NCBI GenBank assembly: GCA_029243445.1 | Contig: JAQWSA010000034.1 | Coordinates: 1-16,105, forward strand | Reading direction: 5' to 3' | DNA length: 16,105 nt | Origin: Alphaproteobacteria bacterium | GTDB taxonomy: Bacteria; Pseudomonadota; Alphaproteobacteria; UBA6615 | In this document: positions 8,661 through 15,256 of the stretch, one piece after another | Layout: every line of letters begins with the position of its first letter | Numbering within the stretch: position 1 is the stretch's first letter | Position numbers and translations under genes: made by a program | The notes under the pieces: model-generated | What the model saw: the letters and a program-made list of their open reading frames with translations, nothing else | Databases searched by the model: none | Told to the model about the DNA's origin: nothing

Positions 8661-8921
8661 TGATTTTCTGAGTTTGTGGCCGCTTTCGGCTTAATTGCTA
8701 CAATACTAGGAACTCTTCGCTGGAAGCCTGAAGCAGTAGCCTGGACTGTGGGTCTTTTTATAACAGCTGGGTATTGGTTTACAGCATCAACTTCATTTGC
8801 TAATCCAGCCGTAACCATAGCTCGTACAATTACGAATACATTTAGCGGAATTGCTCCGAAAAATATGCCAGCTTTTATTGTAGCTCAATTTATGGGCGCA
8901 ATTATGGCTGCTAGTTCCTAA
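8661..8921 (+). pseudogene. C-terminal remnant of an AqpS-like aquaglyceroporin (MIP family)
   Basis: The open stretch 8664-8921 translates as FSEFVAAFGLIATILG... and then GYWFTASTSFANPAVTIART, followed by FSGIAPKNMPAFIVAQFMGA. This is the second half of a MIP channel with the second NPA box (ANPAVTIAR) and the Arg of the selectivity filter, closest in pattern to the AqpS type found in alphaproteobacterial arsenic-resistance operons. Intact MIP channels have about 220-280 residues, six membrane helices and two NPA boxes. Only about 86 residues, two to three helices and one NPA box are here. Similarity begins before the possible GTG start at 8676 and directly follows the TGA at 8661-8663, at a position where homologs commonly have Trp (TGG). 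The end also lacks the usual final residues. No ribosome binding site is evident. I take it as a decayed gene; a short expressed membrane peptide from GTG 8676 is the less likely alternative. Confidence 0.75.
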
Positions 8922-8941
8922 AAACAACTGAAAATAGCATT

Positions 8942-8985
8942 ATGTCATAAAACTGTAACAAGTTTGACATAAAAGGTTCTCTAAA
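8942..8985 (+). promoter_or_regulatory. Pho box and -10 of the pstS promoter
   Basis: Three 7-mers lie exactly 11 bp apart: ATGTCAT (8942-8948), CTGTAAC (8953-8959) and TTGACAT (8964-8970), with 4-bp spacers AAAA and AAGT. This matches the established PhoB box CTGTCAT-N4-CTGTCAY closely. PhoB boxes replace the -35 element. TCTAAA at 8980-8985 lies 9 bp downstream and fits a -10, predicting a start near 8991-8993 and a leader of about 85 nt before pstS. PhoB encoded at the end of the same locus would thus activate pstS expression and its own operon. Confidence 0.85.
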
Positions 8986-8991
8986 CTTTCA

Positions 8992-9074
8992 TAAGTTCAC
9001 GCCACTTGCAGAGTGGCACCTAGAAAGTGGCTTTTGTGCAAGGAAACTTAAACTAGAGCAATAGGAGATCCTAT
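8992..9074 (+). promoter_or_regulatory. pstS 5' leader with alternative RNA pairings
   Basis: One fold pairs TAAGTT (8992-8997) with AACTTA (9045-9050), and inside it CTTGCA (9005-9010) with TGCAAG (9037-9042). The competing fold pairs GCCACT (9001-9006) with AGTGGC (9012-9017); a second AGTGGC at 9026-9031 could take the same partner. The folds share bases, so they exclude each other. A third small hairpin, ATAGG / CCTAT (9061-9065 and 9070-9074), covers the AGGAG ribosome binding site. It matches no riboswitch family that I recognise. The pairing is seen in the sequence, and its function is inferred. Confidence 0.4.
9063..9067 (+). promoter_or_regulatory. Ribosome binding site of pstS
   Basis: AGGAG lies 8 nt before the GTG at 9076 and fixes that start. 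It falls inside a small inverted repeat (ATAGG-AGAT-CCTAT) that could limit ribosome access. Confidence 0.75.
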
Positions 9075-9075
9075 A

Positions 9076-10101
9076 GTGTATTTAAAGACACTTTCATTTT
9101 TAGCGGTAATTTTATTTGTAGCTATTACTGCTGCGGAAGCGCGCGACCAAATCCGTATCGTTGGATCATCAACGGTTTTCCCTTTTTCTACCTCAGTAGC
9201 CGAGCAGTTCGGTAAGGTATCAAAATTTAAAACCCCAATTGTTGAGAGCACTGGCTCCGGCGGTGGCATGAAACTGTTTTGTGCCGGTGTTGGTCAAAAG
9301 CATCCAGATATAACAAATTCTTCAAGAAGAATTAAAAAATCTGAGTTTAACAAATGCAATAAAAATGGCGTTGGTATAACTGAGGTAAAAATTGGTTTTG
9401 ATGGGATAGTCCTTGGTAATTCCAAAGCTGGGCCCGATCTTAATTTTTCTCTCAAGCATGTTTTTCAAGCGCTGGCAGCAAAGGTACCTGTAGATGGTAA
9501 GTTAATAGACAATCCTTATAAAATGTGGAGTGATATTGATCCTTCCCTGCCAAAAATAAAAATTGAGATTTTAGGTCCGCCACCAACAAGCGGCACACGT
9601 GATGCGTTTGTAGAAATAGCCATGGAAGGTGGCGCAAAGAAGTTTCCTTCTTTGAAAGCTTTGAAAAAATCCAACAAAAAGCAATTTAAAGCCATTGCAC
9701 ACACCATACGTGAAGATGGCATTTTCATCGAAGCAGGCGAGAACGATAATTTAATTGTTCAGAAACTCCTGGCCAACCCCAAAGCCTTAGGCATCTTTGG
9801 TTTCAGCTTCCTGGATCAAAATGCAGATAAAATAAAAGGCGCAAGCATAAAGGGGGTTAGTCCTGAATTTGAGAAAATCGCTGATGGGCAATACCCGATT
9901 TCACGTTCCCTGTATTTTTATGTGAAACAACAACACTTAGGTGTTATTCCTGGTATTAAAGAATTTGTAAAAGAGTTCACAAAGGAAGGTACTTGGGGTA
10001 TCGATGGCTACCTTGTTGATAAGGGCCTAATTCCTTTACCAAGCGATGTACGTAAAGCAACCATGAAGGCTGCTAGAGGAATGGATACATTATCCATGTA
10101 A
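9076..10101 (+). CDS. pstS: Phosphate ABC transporter periplasmic binding protein PstS
   Basis: PstS captures free phosphate in the periplasm and delivers it to PstC/PstA. The 341-residue product starts with a signal peptide (hydrophobic residues 5-19, likely cleavage after AEA at 20-22). Phosphate-binding segments are GSSTVFPF (30-37), ESTGSGGGMK (57-66) and PPTSGTRDAF (169-178), all typical of PstS; the GSSTVFPFSTSVAEQFGK pattern is that of the alphaproteobacterial and SphX-like group. The GTG at 9076 is chosen because it gives a complete signal peptide and has AGGAG at proper distance. A Pho box lies about 105 bp upstream. It is followed after 96 bp by pstC, with a strong stem-loop in between, an arrangement that would let binding protein be made in excess of membrane components. 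Confident call. Confidence 0.97.
   Translation: MYLKTLSFLAVILFVAITAAEARDQIRIVGSSTVFPFSTSVAEQFGKVSKFKTPIVESTGSGGGMKLFCAGVGQKHPDITNSSRRIKKSEFNKCNKNGVGITEVKIGFDGIVLGNSKAGPDLNFSLKHVFQALAAKVPVDGKLIDNPYKMWSDIDPSLPKIKIEILGPPPTSGTRDAFVEIAMEGGAKKFPSLKALKKSNKKQFKAIAHTIREDGIFIEAGENDNLIVQKLLANPKALGIFGFSFLDQNADKIKGASIKGVSPEFEKIADGQYPISRSLYFYVKQQHLGVIPGIKEFVKEFTKEGTWGIDGYLVDKGLIPLPSDVRKATMKAARGMDTLSM
10081..10097 (+). repeat. Small stem-loop at the 3' end of pstS
   Basis: ATGGATA / TATCCAT (10081-10087 and 10091-10097) form a perfect 7-bp stem with a CAT loop, covering the last codons before the pstS TAA. It stands 10 bp ahead of the large intergenic stem-loop. Confidence 0.5.
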
Positions 10102-10107
10102 TAAATT

Positions 10108-10166
10108 AATATTAGCCACGCTGATTACTTAAAATAATGACCGTGGCTAATATTCTTTAAGTTTTT
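10108..10166 (+). terminator. Strong stem-loop between pstS and pstC, probable partial terminator or mRNA stabiliser
   Basis: AATATTAGCCACG (10108-10120) and CGTGGCTAATATT (10142-10154) form a perfect 13-bp stem with a 21-nt loop. The sequence after the stem is CTTTAAG then five T residues (10162-10166), a weak and displaced T-tract. Since pstC-pstA-pstB have no visible promoter of their own, transcription must pass through, so this is more likely a partial terminator or a 3'-end protector of pstS mRNA, as known for other binding-protein operons. The 13-bp pairing is certain and the role inferred. Confidence 0.6.
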
Positions 10167-10197
10167 ATTAACATAGATTGAAACAAGAAACTGACTA

Positions 10198-11580
10198 ATG
10201 AGCCCTCTAATTCTAATAGCTTTTTTACTTGTTTTTTTGGTGTTAACCTATCAATTCGGCCGTTTTCATATTTTACGTAAAGCCGGGTTACAAAAGAAAA
10301 AACCTCACTCTCTTCCTGGCTACTACGGCACATATATAGCCCTTTTTTGTGGTATTCCATCCTTATGTATTTTTGGTTTATGGATAGGGCTAGAACCTCA
10401 CATTGTAGAGGTCTTATTATTAAATGAGATACCATCTGACCTAAAGATTTTACCCCCAGGGGAATTAAATTTATTATTAAATGAAATAAAAAATATAGCT
10501 CAAAAAAGCGAATATGTAAGCAACACTAATCCCGTTTTAATCTCTGCGGCTGAAAGATATAACGATTTACATAATATAAGTATGATTGCTTTGGCTATAT
10601 TAATTACAGCGCTGTGCGTTGGTATATTGTCCTTTGCCTTTAATAAAATTCAATTGGATTTAAAAGCCCGTCCGATAGTAGAAAAATGTATTCAGTTTAT
10701 ATTAGTTATTGCTTCCATTATCGCAATCATCACCACCATAGGTATTGTGTTATCTTTATTATTCGAGTCAATTAGGTTTTTTAACATTGTATCACCATTT
10801 GAGTTTTTATTCGGGATTACCTGGAGTCCACAAACCGCTCTTAGGGACGATCAAGTCGGTGCCTCGGGAACATTTGGTGCAATACCTATATTTGCCGGAA
10901 CCCTATTAATTACTCTTATAGCGATGGTAGTATCAGTTCCAGTAGGACTTTTGTCAGCCACTTACATGGCTGAGTATGCATCACCAAAAGTGCGAGCAGT
11001 TGTTAAGCCCCTACTTGAAATTTTAGCAGGTATTCCCACAGTTGTTTATGGATTTTTTGCTGCACTAACGATAGGCCCGGCATTTCGAGGTTTTGGTGAA
11101 CATATTGGTATAGGCATCGCCTCAGAAAGCGCTTTAGTGGCTGGCCTCGTAATGGGCGTTATGATTATACCATTTGTTTCATCACTTTCCGATGATGTTA
11201 TTAATGCCGTTCCACAGTCACTTAGGGACGGAGCATACGCTTTGGGGGCAACAAAGTCAGAAACAGTCCGTCAAGTTGTACTACCCGCTGCTTTACATGG
11301 AATAGTTGGTGCTGTTCTTCTGGCTATAAGCAGAGCTATCGGTGAGACAATGATAGTTGTAATGGCCGCAGGTTTAGCAGCCAATCTCACAGCCAATCCG
11401 TTTGAGGCGGTAACAACTGTAACAGTTCAAATTGTAACGCTTCTAGTAGGCGATCAAGAATTCGATAGCGCCAAAACTTTAGCTGCATTCGCTTTAGGGT
11501 TAGTCCTATTTTTGGTAACACTGGCACTTAATATTTTGGCACTCATAGCAGTCAGACGATATAGAGAAGAATATGAGTGA
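10198..11580 (+). CDS. pstC: Phosphate ABC transporter permease PstC
   Basis: One of the two membrane subunits of the PstSCAB phosphate importer. At 460 residues it is longer than the roughly 320-residue E. coli protein because of an N-terminal region (about 1-180, the PstC-type N-terminal extension known as DUF3708) with hydrophobic helices at 3-19, 43-63 and 126-148. The typical PstC motif KKPHSLPGYYGTYIALFCGI lies at 34-53. The permease core spans about 225-452 with FGAIPIFAGTLLIT, AGIPTVVYGFFA, and the EAA-like loop DGAYALGATKSETVRQVVLP (344-363) that contacts PstB. The ATG at 10198 is the first start after an in-frame TGA at 10192-10194, and the resulting N-terminus fits the family; the Shine-Dalgarno match is weak. 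It overlaps pstA by 8 bp, indicating coupled translation. Confidence 0.95.
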   Translation: MSPLILIAFLLVFLVLTYQFGRFHILRKAGLQKKKPHSLPGYYGTYIALFCGIPSLCIFGLWIGLEPHIVEVLLLNEIPSDLKILPPGELNLLLNEIKNIAQKSEYVSNTNPVLISAAERYNDLHNISMIALAILITALCVGILSFAFNKIQLDLKARPIVEKCIQFILVIASIIAIITTIGIVLSLLFESIRFFNIVSPFEFLFGITWSPQTALRDDQVGASGTFGAIPIFAGTLLITLIAMVVSVPVGLLSATYMAEYASPKVRAVVKPLLEILAGIPTVVYGFFAALTIGPAFRGFGEHIGIGIASESALVAGLVMGVMIIPFVSSLSDDVINAVPQSLRDGAYALGATKSETVRQVVLPAALHGIVGAVLLAISRAIGETMIVVMAAGLAANLTANPFEAVTTVTVQIVTLLVGDQEFDSAKTLAAFALGLVLFLVTLALNILALIAVRRYREEYE

Positions 11581-12877
11581 TACATCAAAATTTAAACTCT
11601 CTGAAGCAAAACCGGATTTATCCCCCAAAAGGCTTCAAAAAAGATATAGAGCAGAGGCTCGATTTCGTCTTTACGGAATTACTGCAATTGTTTTCGCTAT
11701 TGGTGTACTTGGCATTCTACTTGGTAGTATTATTTCCAGTGGAACTAGCGCCTTTATACAAACCGAAATTGCCCTAGATATAAACTTCGACGCAAACATC
11801 GTAGACCCAGAAGGGACGCGCACCAAAGAATCATTTTTAGAAGGTAATTACCGAAAACTTTGGCGTGACTCACTCTTCACATTATTTCCTGAAGTTAAAG
11901 GTCGCAAACAGAAAAGAGCTCTTTCCAAACTAATAAGTAGGGGCGCAGACCTAACATTACGTGAAAAAGTAATAAATGACCCCTCAATAATTGGCACTAC
12001 TAAACGCATCTGGGTGAAATCATCTGCCGATATAGATTCCTTGAATAAAGGCAAAATATCACGCAGTACAATCGAATCCGACAGGAGAGTTAAAAACCAT
12101 CAAATTGCATGGTTTGATAAACTCATAGATGAGAACCGCGAAAGATTAGCCTTTAACTCATCCTTATTCACTGCTGGCGATAGCCGTGAGCCTGAACAAG
12201 CTGGAATTGGTGGTGCTGTAGTTGGATCGTTTTTAACTTTAATAGTAACACTTTTGTTGTCATTTCCGATTGGAGTAATGGCTGCTGTCTATCTAGAGTC
12301 GTTCGCGCCTAAAAACCGATGGACGGACATTATAGAAGTAAATATTAACAATTTAGCAGCGGTGCCTTCAATCGTATTTGGACTGTTGGGACTAGCAATA
12401 TTTCTCAACTTTTTTGGAATGCCAAGATCAGCGCCTATCGTAGGAGGAACAGTACTAGCACTAATGACACTGCCCACTGTCATAATAGCTGGCAGAGCCG
12501 CTTTGAAAGCCGTTCCCCCATCAATTCAAGAGGCCGCACTAGCAATGGGAGCATCTCGGCTACAAGCAGTCAGTCATCATGTATTACCTCTGGCGATGCC
12601 AGGAATATTAACGGGAACTATAATAGGTATGGCAAGAGCGCTCGGAGAAACCGCGCCCCTTCTAATGATTGGAATGGTTGCTTTTATAGTCGATATTCCT
12701 CGAGGCCTGTCTGACCCATCCACAGTGCTACCAGTTCAAATTTATTTATGGGCTGATGCGCCAGAGCGCGCCTTTGCAGAAAAAACATCTGCAGCAATTA
12801 TGGTGTTATTACTATTTCTAATTTTAATGAATTTAGCGGCCGTAATATTGCGTAAAAAATTTGAAAAAAGATGGTAA
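11573..12877 (+). CDS. pstA: Phosphate ABC transporter permease PstA
   Basis: The partner permease of PstC. Its 434 residues exceed the 296 of E. coli PstA. The surplus is an N-terminal region (about 15-200, the DUF3333 type found in alphaproteobacteria) with one membrane helix at 33-54 and a large, mostly hydrophilic, probably periplasmic segment at 55-205. The core has helices from about 213 to 425, with GGAVVGSFLTLIVTLLLSFP, VPSIVFGLLGLAIF and the EAA-like loop QEAALAMGASRLQAVSHHVL (319-338), then the conserved MARALGETAPLLMIGM. The ATG at 11573 is inside the pstC end (8-bp overlap). It is followed by TAATAA and by a 76-bp gap to pstB holding a tiny ORF. No defects seen. Confidence 0.95.
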   Translation: MSDTSKFKLSEAKPDLSPKRLQKRYRAEARFRLYGITAIVFAIGVLGILLGSIISSGTSAFIQTEIALDINFDANIVDPEGTRTKESFLEGNYRKLWRDSLFTLFPEVKGRKQKRALSKLISRGADLTLREKVINDPSIIGTTKRIWVKSSADIDSLNKGKISRSTIESDRRVKNHQIAWFDKLIDENRERLAFNSSLFTAGDSREPEQAGIGGAVVGSFLTLIVTLLLSFPIGVMAAVYLESFAPKNRWTDIIEVNINNLAAVPSIVFGLLGLAIFLNFFGMPRSAPIVGGTVLALMTLPTVIIAGRAALKAVPPSIQEAALAMGASRLQAVSHHVLPLAMPGILTGTIIGMARALGETAPLLMIGMVAFIVDIPRGLSDPSTVLPVQIYLWADAPERAFAEKTSAAIMVLLLFLILMNLAAVILRKKFEKRW

Positions 12878-12881
12878 TAAA

Positions 12882-12950
12882 ATGAATGTTACCATACCTT
12901 CTAAGCTAAGAGGCATAGTTAAAGCAGACACAAATAGAGGAACCACCTAA
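12882..12950 (+). other. 22-codon ORF between pstA and pstB, in frame with pstB
   Basis: ATG at 12882 opens MNVTIPSKLRGIVKADTNRG plus two Thr and a TAA at 12948-12950. It sits 4 bp after the pstA stop, fills the whole gap, and is in the same frame as pstB, parted from its ATG only by that TAA and one TTA codon. The AGAGGAA at 12936-12942 that probably serves pstB lies within it. It could be a leader peptide, a remnant of a longer pstB N-terminus, or chance. Confidence 0.3.
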
Positions 12951-12953
12951 TTA

Positions 12954-13739
12954 ATGGATAATGCTGAAATTAAGTCTGAGTTACCTAACAAAATGACCGC
13001 TGCAAATGTGGATGTCTTTTATGCTGATAAACAGGCACTAGAATCAGTTTCATTAAGCATATATGCGAATGAGGTTACAGCCCTAATAGGTCCTTCTGGA
13101 TGCGGAAAATCGACCTTTATTCGGTGTTTAAATAGAATGAATGATACAATTGACAGCTGCCGTATAACTGGAGAAATATTATTAGATGGCGCTGACATAT
13201 ATGATAAAAATATCGACGTAGTGCAGTTGCGCGCGCGCGTTGGTATGGTTTTTCAAAAACCCAACCCATTCCCTAAATCTATTTATGAGAACGTAGCCTA
13301 TGGCCCTCGTATACATGGAATGACAAAAAATAAAACGGAACTTAATGATTTAGTTGAAGCCAGTTTACACCGAGCAGGACTCTGGGAAGAAGTTAAAGAT
13401 CGACTTGATCAGCCAGGTACTAGCCTTTCTGGTGGACAACAGCAAAGGCTATGCATCGCTAGGGCTATCGCTGTAAACCCTGAAGTAATTCTCATGGATG
13501 AGCCTTGCTCAGCTCTGGATCCCATAGCCACCGCAAGAATCGAAGAGTTAATGGATGAACTTCGACAAAATTACACAATTGTAATTGTTACCCATTCGAT
13601 GCAACAAGCGGCGCGCGTAAGCCAGAGAACGGCTTTTTTCCACTTGGGCATCCTTGTGGAAGAGGGTGATACAGAACGAATTTTTACAAACCCTGAAAAC
13701 CAACGAACACAAGATTATATTACGGGCCGCTTTGGCTAA
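12954..13739 (+). CDS. pstB: Phosphate ABC transporter ATP-binding protein PstB
   Basis: The cytoplasmic ATPase that powers phosphate import. The 261 residues match the usual 250-275. Visible are Walker [10 protein letters not shown] (46-54), the PstB-specific [10 protein letters not shown] after it, Q-loop Q101 in [20 protein letters not shown], signature LSGGQQQR (158-165), Walker B VILMDEP (178-184), D-loop SALDP and the switch His H214 in [13 protein letters not shown]. The Asn-Pro-Phe-Pro stretch is diagnostic of PstB. The ATG at 12954 is preceded by AGAGGAA with an 11-nt gap, slightly long; Met14 (codon at 12993) is possible, but family members carry a short leader before the conserved core. 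phoU begins 32 bp downstream. Confidence 0.97.
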   Translation: MDNAEIKSELPNKMTAANVDVFYADKQALESVSLSIYANEVTALIGPSGCGKSTFIRCLNRMNDTIDSCRITGEILLDGADIYDKNIDVVQLRARVGMVFQKPNPFPKSIYENVAYGPRIHGMTKNKTELNDLVEASLHRAGLWEEVKDRLDQPGTSLSGGQQQRLCIARAIAVNPEVILMDEPCSALDPIATARIEELMDELRQNYTIVIVTHSMQQAARVSQRTAFFHLGILVEEGDTERIFTNPENQRTQDYITGRFG

Positions 13740-13747
13740 AAACTTTT

Positions 13748-13763
13748 ACTGTGTAAGGGGGAA
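13748..13763 (+). promoter_or_regulatory. Strong ribosome binding site of phoU
   Basis: AAGGGGGA lies about 9-10 nt before the ATG at 13772. It is the best Shine-Dalgarno match in the operon and supports that start. Confidence 0.6.
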
Positions 13764-13771
13764 AATATAAA

Positions 13772-14494
13772 ATGCCTACAGATCACAGCCATATAGTTAC
13801 CGCTTATGATGAAGAACTGGCTCGATTAAGTGATTTAATAAGTCGGATAGGTGGGCTAGCTGAAACTCAGCTAGAACAAGCAATCCAGGCCCTACAAAAA
13901 CGTGACGCCACGCTCGCCGAAATGGCAATAGAGCATGATCATAAAATCGATCAATTACATATCGAGGCAGACGAATTGGCAATAAAGTTATTGGCCTTAA
14001 GGCAGCCAGTTGCTGGTGATTTAAGACATATAGTAACCGGCCTAAAAATAGCTCCTATAGTTGAAAGAATTGGGGATTATGCCAAAAATGTAGCAAAACG
14101 CGCTATCGCCCTTAATCAGATGCCGCCTGTAAAGCCTTTATATACTATTCCTCGAATGGGTTACATGGTACGTGAAATGACTAAAGATGTACTTGACGCA
14201 TTCGCGAACAAAGATGTTGCTAAAGCCAAAGGAGTCTGGCTGCGTGATGAAGAAGTAGATGATATGTATGACAGCTTATTCCGCGAGCTACTAACTTATA
14301 TGATGGAGGACCCACGTAATATAACACCTTGTACGCACCTACTATTTGCTGCCAGAAATATGGAACGCATAGGAGACTTAACCACTAATATAGCTGAACT
14401 GATTGTTTACCAAGTCGATGGGGTATTGCTTGATGACAATCGCCCGAAAACTGATGAAGCCAGCGTTACGGTGGTTGAACCCGAAAACATCTGA
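13772..14494 (+). CDS. phoU: Phosphate signalling and transport regulator PhoU
   Basis: PhoU is a peripheral cytoplasmic protein that binds metal clusters, contacts PstB and PhoR, and holds the Pho response off when phosphate is plentiful. The 240-residue product (E. coli 241) is two copies of a three-helix bundle. Each copy has the signature ERIGD at the same relative position, E98-D102 and E198-D202, 100 residues apart, giving the E/DxxxD metal-binding pattern. RQPVAGDLRHIVTGLKI (77-93) is the strongly conserved first-repeat stretch. The C-terminal tail (about 220-240) is acidic and variable. phoB follows after 19 bp, so the two are co-transcribed. Confidence 0.97.
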   Translation: MPTDHSHIVTAYDEELARLSDLISRIGGLAETQLEQAIQALQKRDATLAEMAIEHDHKIDQLHIEADELAIKLLALRQPVAGDLRHIVTGLKIAPIVERIGDYAKNVAKRAIALNQMPPVKPLYTIPRMGYMVREMTKDVLDAFANKDVAKAKGVWLRDEEVDDMYDSLFRELLTYMMEDPRNITPCTHLLFAARNMERIGDLTTNIAELIVYQVDGVLLDDNRPKTDEASVTVVEPENI

Positions 14495-14513
14495 TAGACT
14501 AAAAGACTTTAAA

Positions 14514-15227
14514 ATGAATAAAAACACTAACCTAAAACCAAATATTTTAATCGTGGAAGATGAGCCCGCACTTGTTGAAATGCTTCAATATAATCTTGAG
14601 AAGGCTGACTTTAGAACCGAGGTCGCTCGTGATGGAGAAGAGGCATTATTAGTTGTTTCAGAGACAAAACCTGATCTGGTAATATTAGATTGGATGCTCC
14701 CCTACATATCAGGAATAGAAGTTTGTCGTCGGATTAGACGTGATCCTGAAACCCGCGACCTACCAGTTATACTGCTAACCGCCAGAGGAGAAGAAAGTGA
14801 TAGGATACGTGGTTTGGAATCGGGGGCTGACGATTACGTAACAAAACCGTTTTCTCCAAGCGAGTTAGTCGCCAGAACAAAAGCGGTTATGAGACGCACC
14901 AGGCCAATATTTAATAATGATGCACTTACTTACGCTGATGTTCATATGGATTTATCAAGCCACAGAGTTACACGGAACGATAAAATAGTTCTGTTGGGAC
15001 CAACTGAATTTCGTTTGCTTCGCTTCCTCCTAGAAAGACCCGAAAGAGTATTTGAACGCGAGCAATTACTTGATCACGTTTGGGGGCTAGAAGCAGATAT
15101 TGAACCACGAACCGTTGACGTGCACATACGACGCCTGAGGATGGCAATGAACCAGCCAGGTGCTCCAGACCTTATTCGAACAGTGCGGTCTGCGGGATAT
15201 GCCTTAGAACTAAAAAATGAAGTTTAA
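14514..15227 (+). CDS. phoB: Phosphate-regulon response regulator PhoB
   Basis: PhoB is the OmpR-class DNA-binding regulator that binds Pho boxes once phosphorylated by PhoR. From the ATG at 14514 the protein has 237 residues, near the usual 229-235. The receiver domain (about 10-128) has acidic residues E16-D17, phospho-acceptor D59 in LVILDWMLP, switch T89 and K111 in DDYVTKPFS. The winged-helix domain (about 138-233) has LGPTEFRLLRFLLERP and the recognition helix region EPRTVDVHIRRLRM. An open frame reaches back into phoU, to 14403, but that part has no resemblance to receiver domains, so the ATG at 14514 is preferred despite a poor Shine-Dalgarno match. As last gene of a Pho-box operon it would be autoregulated. 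Confidence 0.96.
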   Translation: MNKNTNLKPNILIVEDEPALVEMLQYNLEKADFRTEVARDGEEALLVVSETKPDLVILDWMLPYISGIEVCRRIRRDPETRDLPVILLTARGEESDRIRGLESGADDYVTKPFSPSELVARTKAVMRRTRPIFNNDALTYADVHMDLSSHRVTRNDKIVLLGPTEFRLLRFLLERPERVFEREQLLDHVWGLEADIEPRTVDVHIRRLRMAMNQPGAPDLIRTVRSAGYALELKNEV

Positions 15228-15256
15228 CAAAGAACTAAAAATATATTTAAACATTA

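Noticed and set aside
9048..9728. Minus-strand open frames overlapping pstS
   Set aside because: No ribosome site or family resemblance; shadows of the pstS frame.
13229..13239. Alternating GC run (GCGCGCGCGCG) in pstB, Z-DNA-like in an AT-rich genome
   Set aside because: It encodes the conserved Leu-Arg-Ala-Arg-Val of PstB, so codon choice explains it.
14403..14513. 37-codon upstream extension of the phoB frame inside phoU
   Set aside because: The extension has no similarity to receiver domains and overlaps the conserved phoU frame; the ATG at 14514 gives a normal PhoB length.
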